Assembly (NCBI RefSeq): GCF_048381675.1 | Contig: NZ_JBLWIS010000004.1 | Location: forward strand, 1-64,000 | Source of the DNA: Advenella sp048381675 | GTDB lineage: Bacteria > Pseudomonadota > Gammaproteobacteria > Burkholderiales > Burkholderiaceae_B | DNA length: 64,000 nt | Direction of reading: 5' to 3' | Notes under the pieces: generated by a model | What the model was told of the DNA's origin: nothing | The model's database searches: none | What the model saw: only the letters and a program-made list of their open reading frames with translations | In this document: positions 51,187 through 60,240 of the stretch, piece by piece | Layout: each line of letters starts with the position of its first letter | How positions within the stretch are numbered: position 1 is the stretch's first letter | Translations under genes and position numbers: made by a program

Positions 51187-52563
51187 TTACAAACCACCCT
51201 GTGTCAATGTCATCGGGTCAAGCAGGCGCAACAGCTCGTCCCGGGGGATATCGGTCTGTTCTGCCGCCACCTCCACGATCGGACGTCCTTCCTTATAGGC
51301 CTGCTTGGCAATTTCCGCCGCTTTCAGATAACCAATGACCGGATTCAGCGCCGTCACCAGAATCGGGTTGCGGGCCAGGGCCTCTTGCAAACGGGCTTCA
51401 TTCACCCTGAAGGTTTTAATACTCTTGTCTGCCAGCAAAACGGCGATATTGGCCAAAAGCTCAATACTGTTAAGCAAGTTATGGGCAATCATGGGCAGCA
51501 TCACGTTCAATTCAAAATTGCCCGCCTGGCCGCCAACGGTAATGGCCGCATCATTGCCAATAACCTGTGCCGCCACCATGGCCGCCGCTTCAGGAATAAC
51601 CGGATTGACCTTGCCCGGCATAATGGAAGAGCCCGGCTGCAAGGCTTCCAGCTCGATTTCGGCCAAACCGGCCAAGGGCCCGGAATTCATCCAGCGCAAG
51701 TCATTGGCAATCTTCATGATGGAGACGGCCGTTGTTTTCAACTGCCCCGACAGGGACACCGCGATATCCTGTGAGCCGATATGGGCAAAAAAGCTTTCTG
51801 CCGGTGTAAAGGCAAGCCCGGTCATTTCACTTAATTGACGGCAAAACTCGGCGGCAAACGCCGGATCGGCATTAATGCCCGTACCCACTGCCGTCCCGCC
51901 CTGCGCCAGACTGTGCAACAGGGGCCTTGTGGCCTGCAGCTGACGAATATTCTGTTCAATTTGCACGGCCCAGCCGGTCAGGCTCTGGCTAAGGCGTACC
52001 GGCATGGCATCCATTAAATGGGTGCGCCCGGTTTTAACGTACTGGTCTACGGTTGCCGCTTTTTCACGAATCACGGCAGCCAGGTGGGCAAGCGCCGGCA
52101 GCAATTTTTTATCCAGTTCAATCGCGGCACTGATATGGATCGTGCTGGGAATAATATCGTTACTGCTTTGCCCGAAATTGATATGATCATTGGGATTGAC
52201 CGCACTGCCATAAACCTGCGTTGCCAGGGTAGCCAGTACTTCATTGGCATTCATGTTGGTGCTGGTGCCCGAACCGGTCTGGTATACATCAATGGGGAAA
52301 TGCACCATGAAATCGTTGACGGCCAACAATTCATTGACTGCGGTTTCAATGGCCTGGCCCATGGCTTCGGGCAAATGCCCCAGCTTCACATTGGCCCTGG
52401 CCGCCGCCATTTTGGCCGTTAACAGCGCGGCAATGAATGCCTTGGGCATATGTTGTCCGCTTACCGGGAAATTATTAATGGCCCGCTGCGTTTGTGCTCC
52501 GTAAAGCGCCTTTTCAGGTACTTCAAGCTCACCCATGCTGTCCCGTTCAATGCGTATTGTCAT
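51187..52563 (-). CDS. fumC: Class II fumarate hydratase
   Basis: A 458-residue fumarase C: RIERDSMGELEVPEKALYGAQTQRA style start, TSTNMNANEVLA, NPNDHINFGQSSNDIIPS, the catalytic-His segment KTGRTHLMDAMPV and the signature loop GSSIMPGKVNPVIPEA. It hydrates fumarate to malate in the TCA cycle without an Fe-S cluster. The ATG follows AAGGAACCAGAG. Confidence 0.96.
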   Translation of the reverse strand: MTIRIERDSMGELEVPEKALYGAQTQRAINNFPVSGQHMPKAFIAALLTAKMAAARANVKLGHLPEAMGQAIETAVNELLAVNDFMVHFPIDVYQTGSGTSTNMNANEVLATLATQVYGSAVNPNDHINFGQSSNDIIPSTIHISAAIELDKKLLPALAHLAAVIREKAATVDQYVKTGRTHLMDAMPVRLSQSLTGWAVQIEQNIRQLQATRPLLHSLAQGGTAVGTGINADPAFAAEFCRQLSEMTGLAFTPAESFFAHIGSQDIAVSLSGQLKTTAVSIMKIANDLRWMNSGPLAGLAEIELEALQPGSSIMPGKVNPVIPEAAAMVAAQVIGNDAAITVGGQAGNFELNVMLPMIAHNLLNSIELLANIAVLLADKSIKTFRVNEARLQEALARNPILVTALNPVIGYLKAAEIAKQAYKEGRPIVEVAAEQTDIPRDELLRLLDPMTLTQGGL

Positions 52564-52781
52564 CTCTGGTTCCTTAACATTTCATTGACCCGATCATGCT
52601 GCCAATCCGTGCCTGTCACGGACTGATATTCTTTCATTATACGTCTAGCAAGCCGGTTTCCCTAAACATCCCCTGATACACCATGGCCTTTTCCGCCAGG
52701 GGTTTCGGTTGCAACAGCGATACCCACCCGGCAGATACACTACAATTGGCTATCACACAAGTATATTGCCAGGAGACACGC

Positions 52782-53432
52782 ATGCAAACCAAACTACATT
52801 ATATTTACGACCCTTTATGTGGCTGGTGTTATGCCGCGGAAAGCCTGCTGGAAGCCGCCATGGCCTCGGGCAGTGGTTTATATGAGCTGGAATTGCATGC
52901 GGGCGGCCTGTTCCAGCGCATGCATATTCCTGCCAGCAAACGCGACATGATCCGGCAGTCCGATGCCCGAATTGCCCAAATGACCGGCCAGGTTTTTGGC
53001 GACGCCTATCTGAACGGGCTGTTGGACAACCCGCAAACCATCTTTGATTCCCTGCCACCCATTGCCGCCATTCTGGCCGCTGAAAAACTGCAAAAAAACC
53101 ATGCCCCGTTTATGCTCAAGGCCATCCAGCATGCGCATTATCGTGATGGCAAACCGATTGTACAGGTGGACGTGCTCACTGATATTGCCGAAACAATCGG
53201 ACTGGATCGCCATGAGTTTGCCATGGCTTACGAAGAAATACTTTCAGGCCCCATACAACACCATATTGATGACACCTTAAGACTGATGCATTACGCAGGG
53301 GTGAACGGATTCCCCGCCTTTGTGCTGCAAAAAGGTGATCGCCTTGAAACGCTGGAACATACTCGGTATTATGGCCAACCCGAAGCATTCAGGTATTTGC
53401 TGGCAGACAAACTTGCCATGCCAGAGGCCTGA
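52782..53432 (+). CDS. DsbA-family thioredoxin-like protein
   Basis: A 216-residue protein with a CxxC active site at the very N-terminus (HYIYDPLCGWCYAAESLLEA), an all-helical insertion, and the cis-Pro region VNGFPAFVLQKGDR. There is no signal peptide, so it is a cytoplasmic member like FrnE or 2-hydroxychromene-carboxylate-isomerase relatives. The ATG at 52782 follows AGGAGACACGC; the longer open frame upstream has no ribosome site. Converges on the DMT transporter gene. Confidence 0.87.
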   Translation: MQTKLHYIYDPLCGWCYAAESLLEAAMASGSGLYELELHAGGLFQRMHIPASKRDMIRQSDARIAQMTGQVFGDAYLNGLLDNPQTIFDSLPPIAAILAAEKLQKNHAPFMLKAIQHAHYRDGKPIVQVDVLTDIAETIGLDRHEFAMAYEEILSGPIQHHIDDTLRLMHYAGVNGFPAFVLQKGDRLETLEHTRYYGQPEAFRYLLADKLAMPEA

Positions 53433-53455
53433 ACAGGCTGATGCTCGGGCGTTGC

Positions 53456-54361
53456 TTATTCGGCAGGCGCCTGCCGCCTGCCCGGCCACTTCAATTTCAG
53501 TTCACTCACCAGCACGCCCAATAAAATCAACCCAGCCCCCAAAAATGCCAGGGCAGGCAAACGTTCACCATAAATACGGCCAATCACCCCCGCCCAAACG
53601 GGTTCTCCCGCGTAGATCAGGGTAGCCCGCGTGGCCGATACATATTTTTGTGCCCAGTTCATGGTGACCTGGATAAATGCACTTCCAAGACCCAGCACCA
53701 GGGTACACACCAACAGCAGCCACGAAAATGCAGGCACGGCTTCCCCCACGCCGGCAGAAACAACAAAAGAAATGAGCGAGGTGACTGCCAGCTGCACAAT
53801 GGTTACCCTGAATAGGTTTATGGTGCCGGCAAAACGGCTGATCAGAATGATTTCTGCCGCAATGGCCAGCGCCCCCAGGGCCGTTAGCAACTCTCCCTTG
53901 CCAATACCGCCACTCAGCCCCTCGGGCCCGGCCAACAAAGCCAAACCGCCAAAAGCCAGAAAAATACCCAGCCAATTCATGACAGAAGGTTTTCTTTTCA
54001 GGAAAATCCATTGCAGCAATGGTACTAACGGGACATACAAGGCCGTGATAAAGGCTGATTTGCTACTGGGAATGGTTTGCAAGCCCACAGTTTGCAGGCT
54101 GTATCCCAGAAAAATGCCAATCCCGATTAAAAACCCTGCCCATAGCTCCTGGCGGGTGAGCCCTTTAAGCAGCTTAAAACTCAGTATGCACATGGCCAGG
54201 GCAGCACAGCCAAACCGCAGCCCGACAAAGAAGAACGGCTCACTCACCGTCACCGCCAGCTGAACAATCAGAAAAGTCGCTCCCCAGAACACGGTCACCA
54301 ACATCAGGGCAAGTTCCGGCTTTCCGAAAGAGTTTGGGGCAGGCTGGGTATTCATATTCAT
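53456..54361 (-). CDS. DMT superfamily EamA-type transporter
   Basis: A 301-residue membrane protein with ten predicted helices in two EamA repeats (MLVTVFWGATFLIVQLAV; LVLGLGSAFIQVTMNWAQKYV), including the repeat-2 signature YAGEPVWAGVIGRIYGERL and a basic C-terminal tail. Usually exports amino acids or metabolites. Substrate unknown. Confidence 0.9.
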   Translation of the reverse strand: MNMNTQPAPNSFGKPELALMLVTVFWGATFLIVQLAVTVSEPFFFVGLRFGCAALAMCILSFKLLKGLTRQELWAGFLIGIGIFLGYSLQTVGLQTIPSSKSAFITALYVPLVPLLQWIFLKRKPSVMNWLGIFLAFGGLALLAGPEGLSGGIGKGELLTALGALAIAAEIILISRFAGTINLFRVTIVQLAVTSLISFVVSAGVGEAVPAFSWLLLVCTLVLGLGSAFIQVTMNWAQKYVSATRATLIYAGEPVWAGVIGRIYGERLPALAFLGAGLILLGVLVSELKLKWPGRRQAPAE

Positions 54362-54485
54362 GATGGATGACTTACAATAAAAATTCCGCGCGAGGGACAG
54401 GAAACAAATAACCGCTCATCATAGCAGAATCCTGCCCAACCACAGCCCTCGTGATTGACATACCCAACCCACCTTCGGGAGCCCC

Positions 54486-55055
54486 ATGAGCTATTGCGAA
54501 TATGTTGCCGGTTTACCCGCCCACCAACCCTCGGTTCACCGCGCTTACCATGACACCCAATACGGTTTTCCGCTGGATGATGACAATGAACTGTTTGGTC
54601 GGCTTATTCTTGAAATCAACCAGGCCGGGCTTAGCTGGAACACGATTTTGATGAAGCAGGACAATTTCCGGCAAGCCTATGACGGTTTCAGCATAGAAAA
54701 AATCGCTGCCTACCAGGACGCAGACCGGCAACGCCTGCTCAATGACGCGGGTATTATCCGCAACCGCCTGAAAGTAAACGCCGCCATTGAAAACGCCCGA
54801 ACGATACTTGTACTACAGGAGGAGTTCGGCTCATTCCAGGCATGGCTGAATCACCATCATCCGTTATCAAGAGAAGCGTGGACCCGCCTGTTTAAAAAAA
54901 CTTTCAAGTTTACCGGTGGGGAAATCGTCAATGAATTCCTGATGAGTACCGGTTATCTGCCCGGTGCCCATGATACTGATTGCCCGGTTTACCGGCGGGT
55001 GCTGGGCAGCAAACCGGCCTGGCTGGACAACACGGCTCATCTACTTCCCGAATAA
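54486..55055 (+). CDS. tag: DNA-3-methyladenine glycosylase I
   Basis: A 189-residue Tag: zinc ligands in the N-terminal MSYCEYV and RAYHDTQYGFP, catalytic-region LEINQAGLSWNTIL, FRQAYDGFSIEKIA, and C-terminal zinc motif GAHDTDC. Removes 3-methyladenine from alkylated DNA. E. coli Tag is 187 residues. The short leader has TTCGGGAG ahead of the ATG. Confidence 0.95.
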   Translation: MSYCEYVAGLPAHQPSVHRAYHDTQYGFPLDDDNELFGRLILEINQAGLSWNTILMKQDNFRQAYDGFSIEKIAAYQDADRQRLLNDAGIIRNRLKVNAAIENARTILVLQEEFGSFQAWLNHHHPLSREAWTRLFKKTFKFTGGEIVNEFLMSTGYLPGAHDTDCPVYRRVLGSKPAWLDNTAHLLPE

Positions 55056-55098
55056 GCCATTAATAAGTAGGGGCCATCACTCCTGGCAACAACCCTTT

Positions 55099-55719
55099 TT
55101 AATCAATCCCGATATCCAGGCAAACAATTTGGCCACAATAGGCCTTGGCCTGCGCCAGTAAGTGTGCGGGCTTGTAAGCGGCAAAGGTATAGGTAATGTC
55201 GGCCATAAAGGTGTTTTCATCAGCCTGTCCGGTATCACAATTCAGGCCCGTGGGCATATCCAGGGCAATCCGGGTACCCGACATTTGATTCAGTACCTTC
55301 ATGCATTGCCCCACCTTCTCGGGCAAAGCCCCCGAAAAGCCGGTTCCGAAAACGCCATCAAGCAATAAATCATAGGTTTTTTGCAGCGAAACCTGCTGCA
55401 GGGTCATGATTCGCAAACGCTCGGATTGCGGCAAGCGCTTCCGGTTCAGTTCAGCCAATTCAGATAATTGCTCCCCAAGCAGGAACACAATATCCACCTG
55501 CCAGCCCTGCTCGTGCAGGCAACGGGCAATGACCAGGCCATCGCCCCCGTTATTGCCCTTGCCACACACCACAAGACAACGACCGGGTAGCGGAAAGCGC
55601 TGCAAAATATCACTGGCCGCCACGGTTCCGGCATTTTCCATTAATTGCTCAAAACTGGTACCGGCATCTACGGCTGCCTGTTCACGTTGACGCATTTGTG
55701 CAGAGGTATAAACTTTCAT
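55099..55719 (-). CDS. nnrE: NAD(P)H-hydrate epimerase, stand-alone YjeF N-terminal domain
   Basis: 206 residues covering only the epimerase domain: MRQREQAAVDAGTSFEQLME, CGKGNNGGDGLVIARCL, LLLDGVFGTGFSGALPE and ALDMPTGLNCDTG. E. coli Nnr joins this to an ADP/ATP-dependent dehydratase domain; here the frame ends after the epimerase part and no dehydratase follows. Repairs damaged NAD(P)HX. Last gene of the arginase operon, 2 bases after the PACE gene. Confidence 0.9.
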   Translation of the reverse strand: MKVYTSAQMRQREQAAVDAGTSFEQLMENAGTVAASDILQRFPLPGRCLVVCGKGNNGGDGLVIARCLHEQGWQVDIVFLLGEQLSELAELNRKRLPQSERLRIMTLQQVSLQKTYDLLLDGVFGTGFSGALPEKVGQCMKVLNQMSGTRIALDMPTGLNCDTGQADENTFMADITYTFAAYKPAHLLAQAKAYCGQIVCLDIGID

Positions 55720-55721
55720 TT

Positions 55722-56162
55722 TCAGGCCGCCGCCAAACGCCCCCAGTAACGGGCACGCAAGCGATCATACACCAGGTTATACACATAGGTATAAGGCAGG
55801 TAAAACATGATCAGGCCGAAATCCAGAATAAGCGCCTCTATCAGTCCCATCTCAAGCCACCAGGCCACAAACGGAATGGCCATCACCAACAGCCCCAACT
55901 CAAACCCGATGGCGTGCATCACCCGCACGGTTACCGTTTTCACCCAGCCAAAACGGCGTGCCAGACGATCATAGCCGGTGTTGTAAATCATGTTCCAGAC
56001 CAAGGCCATGACAGCAATTACAATAGTCACCACCCCCATGTCAAACATGGATTCACCCGACAGCCAGGCCGCCAAAGGCGCACTGATCCCAATAGCCAGC
56101 GCCTCAAAACAGAAGGCATGCAAAAACCGCTCAAGAACCGATTTGTCTTTTTCCAATTGCAC
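55722..56162 (-). CDS. PACE family (AceI-like) efflux transporter
   Basis: 146 residues, four membrane helices in two similar pairs (bacterial transmembrane pair fold): ERFLHAFCFEALAIGI with the conserved membrane Glu, WNMIYNTGYDRLARR, RVMHAIGFELGLLV with the second Glu, and YTYVYNLVYDRLRARYW. PACE proteins export chlorhexidine and, physiologically, short diamines such as cadaverine and putrescine. Its place in an arginase/ornithine cyclodeaminase operon supports a diamine or amino-acid-derived substrate. Confidence 0.92.
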   Translation of the reverse strand: MQLEKDKSVLERFLHAFCFEALAIGISAPLAAWLSGESMFDMGVVTIVIAVMALVWNMIYNTGYDRLARRFGWVKTVTVRVMHAIGFELGLLVMAIPFVAWWLEMGLIEALILDFGLIMFYLPYTYVYNLVYDRLRARYWGRLAAA

Positions 56163-56174
56163 AGCAAAAATCTC

Positions 56175-57137
56175 TTATTTAACGTTACGGCGTACCAGTG
56201 TACTTTGTCCAAACAGGCTTTCCACCATATCCAGCGCAATTTCCGCCGTTAAATTGCGCACATCCAGGGCCGGATTCAGTTCAACAATATCCAAAGAGGC
56301 CATCATCCCGGTATCGGCAATCATTTCCATGCATAACTGGGCTTCACGGTAATTGGGTCCACCCCTTACCGTTGTTCCCACTCCCGGTGCGATGTCCGGG
56401 TCAAGAAAGTCCACATCAAAACTGACATGCAAATGCGTATCCTGGTCCAGGCCATACAAGGCCTCTTGCATAGTCTGCCGCATGCCGGTTTCATCTATGT
56501 GACGCATATCGAAAACCTCTATGCCCGCTTCATGGATGAAATGCTTTTCACCGGCATCAACACTGCGGATGCCAATCTGGCGGATCATGTCCGCATTAAG
56601 CGCAGGCCTGGTGCCCGACATATTGACGAGCGCCTCGGGGCCATAACCAAACAGGCAGGCCACCGGCATGCCATGGATATTGCCCGTGGGCGACAGCTCG
56701 GCAGTGTTGAAATCGGTATGGGCATCCAGCCACAATACCCGCAACCGCTTTTGCTGCTCCCGGCAATAGCGGGCCACGGCACTGATAGAGCCCACACCCA
56801 GGCAATGGTCGCCCCCCAGCATGACCGGCAAACGGCCTTCCTGCAATTGGGCATAAATGGCATCATGAGCCAGCCGGTTCCATGCCACAACCTGCTCAAG
56901 ATGGCGGTAACCATTGACAGGTGCCTGCCATGGATTGGCCGGACCTTGAATATTGCCACAATCGCGCACCTCAAGTCCCAGTTTCTCAAGGGACTGGGTA
57001 ATACCCGCCACCCGCAAGGCTTCCGGACCCATGCTGGAACCACGATGGCCGGCACCCACATCGGTGGGTACGCCAATCAGGCTAAGCTGTTTGTTCTGAA
57101 TATCCACAACGTTGTCCTTGAGAATCCACTGGCCCAT
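56175..57137 (-). CDS. rocF: Arginase
   Basis: A ureohydrolase with SLIGVPTDVGAGHRGSSMGP, manganese ligands in LGGDHCLGVGS, LDAHTDFNTAE and SFDVDFLDPDIAPGVGT, and GGPNYREAQLCMEMI. Cleaves arginine to ornithine and urea. Start uncertain: ATG 57137 (320 residues) has weak signals; GTG at 57107 (310 residues) has AAGGA 7 bases upstream and leaves only a short N-terminus before SLIGVP; a TTG at 57164 is less likely. Its product is the substrate of the ornithine cyclodeaminase encoded just upstream. Confidence 0.93.
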   Translation of the reverse strand: MGQWILKDNVVDIQNKQLSLIGVPTDVGAGHRGSSMGPEALRVAGITQSLEKLGLEVRDCGNIQGPANPWQAPVNGYRHLEQVVAWNRLAHDAIYAQLQEGRLPVMLGGDHCLGVGSISAVARYCREQQKRLRVLWLDAHTDFNTAELSPTGNIHGMPVACLFGYGPEALVNMSGTRPALNADMIRQIGIRSVDAGEKHFIHEAGIEVFDMRHIDETGMRQTMQEALYGLDQDTHLHVSFDVDFLDPDIAPGVGTTVRGGPNYREAQLCMEMIADTGMMASLDIVELNPALDVRNLTAEIALDMVESLFGQSTLVRRNVK

Positions 57138-57183
57138 TTTCTCATATTGCCTGCAGACTGGCAAAGAACTGCCCCCTCATGGC

Positions 57184-58296
57184 TTAAACACTGGCAATCA
57201 AGACTGGAATGCCATCATCACCGCCACCGTGCGGATTCTGTTCTGGCACCACTGGGGGCACACCCAAATAAGCAAACAGGTCTTTCGGATCGGCCAGCTC
57301 GGGCACCAGTGAAATGGACTGCACCAAACCCAGTTCTTTTGCCGCATCACGCATGAACAGCATGGCGGAATAATCTTCCAGCGCAAAACCGACTGAATCA
57401 AAAAGGGTTATTTGATGATGATCACTGCGGCCGGGTTTTGTCTTGCCAAACACTTCCCATAAATGCACCACCGGAAAATCCTGCGCCACATTCTGCAACT
57501 CGCCTTCAATCCGGGTTTGTTCCTCGAACTCTACAAACACCGTGCTCTTTGACAGGATATCCGGATGCAATTCCGTCTTGCCAGGTGAGTCACCCCCCAC
57601 AGCATTAATATGCATGCCCGGCTCTATCATATCCGGGGTAATAATATGCGCTTTGGCATATTCAGCCGTGACCGTGGTGATGATATCGGTTCCCTTGACA
57701 GCGCTGGCCACATCGCTGGCAATCACAAACTTCATGCCGGTATGAGCCAGATTACCCGCCAGTTTCTCAGAAGCCTTGGGATCTTTATCATACAAATGGA
57801 TTTCTGCAATACCCAGGAGGTAATGAAATGCCAGCGCCTGGAACTCTGCCTGCGAGCCATTGCCAATCAGGGACATGCTGCGGCTGTTCTTGCGAGCCAG
57901 ATAACGTGCAGCCAATGCCGATGTCGCTGCCGTCCGGAAGGCGGTTGTTAGCGTTAATTCTGAAATGGCCATTGGCATGCCTGTGACCACATCAACCAAG
58001 GCACCAAAGGCAATCACGGTAGACAAACCCTTGGCCGGATTATGCGGATGACAGTTCACATACTTGAACGCATAGTGTTTTTTATCGGCAATCGGCATCA
58101 GCTCCATCACGCCGTTTTCCACATACTTGGCCACCCGCCTGGATTTATCAAACTCATCCCAGCGCAGATAATCCGCCAGAATATAGCTGGCCACCCCTTC
58201 AAGACAGGCTTTCATACCTTTTTTCTGGACAATGGCGGCAATATCCTGTGGACGGATCAATTCAGTCATTAGATGATTTTGCAATAAGGTACTCAT
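57184..58296 (-). CDS. ocd: Ornithine cyclodeaminase
   Basis: A 370-residue enzyme of the longer ornithine-cyclodeaminase branch (KYVNCHPHNPAKGLSTVIAFG, TGMPMAISELTLTTAFRTAATSAL, SLIGNGSQAEFQALAFH, INAVGGDSPGKTELHPDIL). Converts ornithine to proline and ammonia using NAD. The ATG at 58296 follows GGGAGACC. First gene of the operon ocd-rocF-PACE-nnrE and divergent from an Lrp regulator. Clearly different from the OCD-family gene at 12234. Confidence 0.92.
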   Translation of the reverse strand: MSTLLQNHLMTELIRPQDIAAIVQKKGMKACLEGVASYILADYLRWDEFDKSRRVAKYVENGVMELMPIADKKHYAFKYVNCHPHNPAKGLSTVIAFGALVDVVTGMPMAISELTLTTAFRTAATSALAARYLARKNSRSMSLIGNGSQAEFQALAFHYLLGIAEIHLYDKDPKASEKLAGNLAHTGMKFVIASDVASAVKGTDIITTVTAEYAKAHIITPDMIEPGMHINAVGGDSPGKTELHPDILSKSTVFVEFEEQTRIEGELQNVAQDFPVVHLWEVFGKTKPGRSDHHQITLFDSVGFALEDYSAMLFMRDAAKELGLVQSISLVPELADPKDLFAYLGVPPVVPEQNPHGGGDDGIPVLIASV

Positions 58297-58409
58297 GCCA
58301 GGTCTCCCGTATTTATATTTAAAATTCAATCCATTAGCTGTAGTGTGTCGCAGGATGTCATCAATTTACAGACCACATTTCGCATACTTTCGGGCAGTTT
58401 TCTATCATA

Positions 58410-58859
58410 ATGACAGAACACATTACCGGAATGACAATGATGGATACGATTGACCAGGCACTGATTGCCCTTTTACGCCAGAATGCCCGCTATACGGTTG
58501 CCGATCTGGCCCAGAAATTACAGGTATCTCGCGGCACGGTACGCAACCGCATGCTGAAACTGGAAGATGAAGGCGTGATTACCGGTTATTCGGTGCAGCT
58601 GCGCCCCACCAGCCAGAACCGTCCCATTACCGCCTGGATGAGTATTGCCATTGAAGGCAACGCCACCCGGCAGGCCGTGGCCAGTTTACTGGGTGAACCC
58701 TGCGTGGTTGCCCTGCATGACACGAATGGCCGCTGGGACCTGCTGGCCGAACTGCAGGCGCAAACCCTGGATGAACTGGGTCAGGCACTGGAACGGATCA
58801 GGCTCATTAAACATATTAGCAATTCAGAAACCAGCATTCATTTGAAGAGTTATAAATAA
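58410..58859 (+). CDS. Lrp/AsnC family transcriptional regulator
   Basis: Up to 149 residues: HTH at about 11-60 (IDQALIALLRQNARYTVADLAQKLQVSRGTVRNRM) and a RAM ligand domain (NRPITAWMSIAIEG, VVALHDTNGRWDLLAELQ). Start could be 58410, 58431 or 58437; the last has GGAA 5 bases upstream. Divergent from the ornithine cyclodeaminase operon with a 113-base shared promoter region, so it probably senses arginine or ornithine and controls that operon. Confidence 0.9.
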   Translation: MTEHITGMTMMDTIDQALIALLRQNARYTVADLAQKLQVSRGTVRNRMLKLEDEGVITGYSVQLRPTSQNRPITAWMSIAIEGNATRQAVASLLGEPCVVALHDTNGRWDLLAELQAQTLDELGQALERIRLIKHISNSETSIHLKSYK

Positions 58860-58908
58860 TCATGTCAAGCTGGCTTTAGTTCAAATTGCTTGACTTAGTA
58901 TTGACCGG

Positions 58909-60075
58909 TTAACTATGGTGAATGACCAAATCAGCAATCGTATTGTTATCAATGGCCTCACCGCTTAAATACTTCATTAAAACCTCACTGCCCACTTCCG
59001 GTAATGAAAATATATAGTCAACGTGCAAAAGTTGTAGTTTATTGCGATTACCTTCTTCATTAATCATGGTAATGGTTTTAACCTTGTCACTTGCCATTTT
59101 CTTCACCGCCAATAAAATGTAGGTGTTTTCCACATCGCTCTGTTCCAATGCCATCACGCAACGCGCATCTTTTACAGAAGCCTTATCCAGGGTCGCGATA
59201 TCAGTCACTTCGCCAGACACGACAAGGGCATCGGCAGGAAATAAATCCCGGTGCTTTTCATCACATACGATAACGGTCTGCAAACCCCGTTTTTTCAAGC
59301 CCTTATACACAAAAACCGCTACTTGAGAGACGCCAACAATAACATAATGATCTTTCATTTTTAACAACCTTTTATTGACGATTTTGCGTGTATCCGTTGC
59401 CGCAATACCTGCCAAATACACCACTGAAGTGGTAAAAATAGTAATACCCAAAAAAACGACACTAATCGTAAAAAGACGTGATTCTATGGTTACCGGCACA
59501 ATATCTCCGTAACCGACCGTTGTCATGCTAACGACAGAAAAATAAAATGCCTGAAAAATATCGGAAATTTTTGGGTTGAAATGAGAACCCAGGTATAAAG
59601 AACCCAATACTGAATACACAATAAGTATGGCGATACTTAACAAGGCCAGCCCTGCTGTATTGCTTATACTGTAATTTGGAAAGCGCTTCCAGTAATGGAG
59701 TAATAAAACCAATAAAACGAAAGAATAAATTCCATGAATAAAATAGGCACTGCCCAGTGTGATATCCAGGACAAGCAATAAAAACAGGGCAAAAATACTG
59801 AAAAAACAGGCCAATCGTGCGCCTGTAAACATGAAAATGCTAAATAAGACCAGACAGGTACCCAAGGCAAACCGAGGCAATTCAAGCAAATGAAAAAATC
59901 CCAGGGTTTGCATCCAATGCACAAACTCACCGGTATCCTTGCCAAAGTGATGGGAATATTTATATAAAACCGGCAACGTCAACCAAAGCCCATTAATCAT
60001 ACTCAGCAGTGATAATAAAACTCGTAAATTTAAAATTGATTGGAAAAACGAGCCAATATATTTTGTTGCGTTCAT
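58909..60075 (-). CDS. Kch-like potassium channel with RCK (TrkA-N) domain
   Basis: A 388-residue protein: an N-terminal membrane part of about six helices (residues 15-225), pore loop with selectivity filter SMTTVGYGDIVPV near residue 190, then a cytoplasmic RCK domain (HYVIVGVSQVAVFVYKGL, VVSGEVTDIATLDKASVKDA, ALEQSDVENTY). It resembles E. coli Kch. The Rossmann Gly motif GVSQVA is altered from the usual GxGxxG, so NAD binding may be weak. Converges with the Lrp gene. Confidence 0.9.
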   Translation of the reverse strand: MNATKYIGSFFQSILNLRVLLSLLSMINGLWLTLPVLYKYSHHFGKDTGEFVHWMQTLGFFHLLELPRFALGTCLVLFSIFMFTGARLACFFSIFALFLLLVLDITLGSAYFIHGIYSFVLLVLLLHYWKRFPNYSISNTAGLALLSIAILIVYSVLGSLYLGSHFNPKISDIFQAFYFSVVSMTTVGYGDIVPVTIESRLFTISVVFLGITIFTTSVVYLAGIAATDTRKIVNKRLLKMKDHYVIVGVSQVAVFVYKGLKKRGLQTVIVCDEKHRDLFPADALVVSGEVTDIATLDKASVKDARCVMALEQSDVENTYILLAVKKMASDKVKTITMINEEGNRNKLQLLHVDYIFSLPEVGSEVLMKYLSGEAIDNNTIADLVIHHS

Positions 60076-60240
60076 AAGAATCCATAAGCGCTGGTTGTTT
60101 GCCAGTATTTATCATGGCACATGCCATACATTTATTGTACCAAGCCGTTAAAGCAGGCACCCCCATCCTGGGCATAGGTCTTGAGGCGCCACGATCCTGT
60201 AATATATAACATCATCCAATAATATCAATGAGGAGGCAAC

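Noticed and set aside
12234..58296. The two OCD-family genes as a recent duplication
   Set aside because: The proteins differ in length (313 and 370) and in nearly all motifs outside the Rossmann fold; they belong to separate branches.
58865..58904. GTCAAG...CTTGAC inverted repeat between the Lrp and potassium channel genes as a terminator
   Set aside because: Only 6 bp with a loop of about 20 bases and no T-run; too weak to call.
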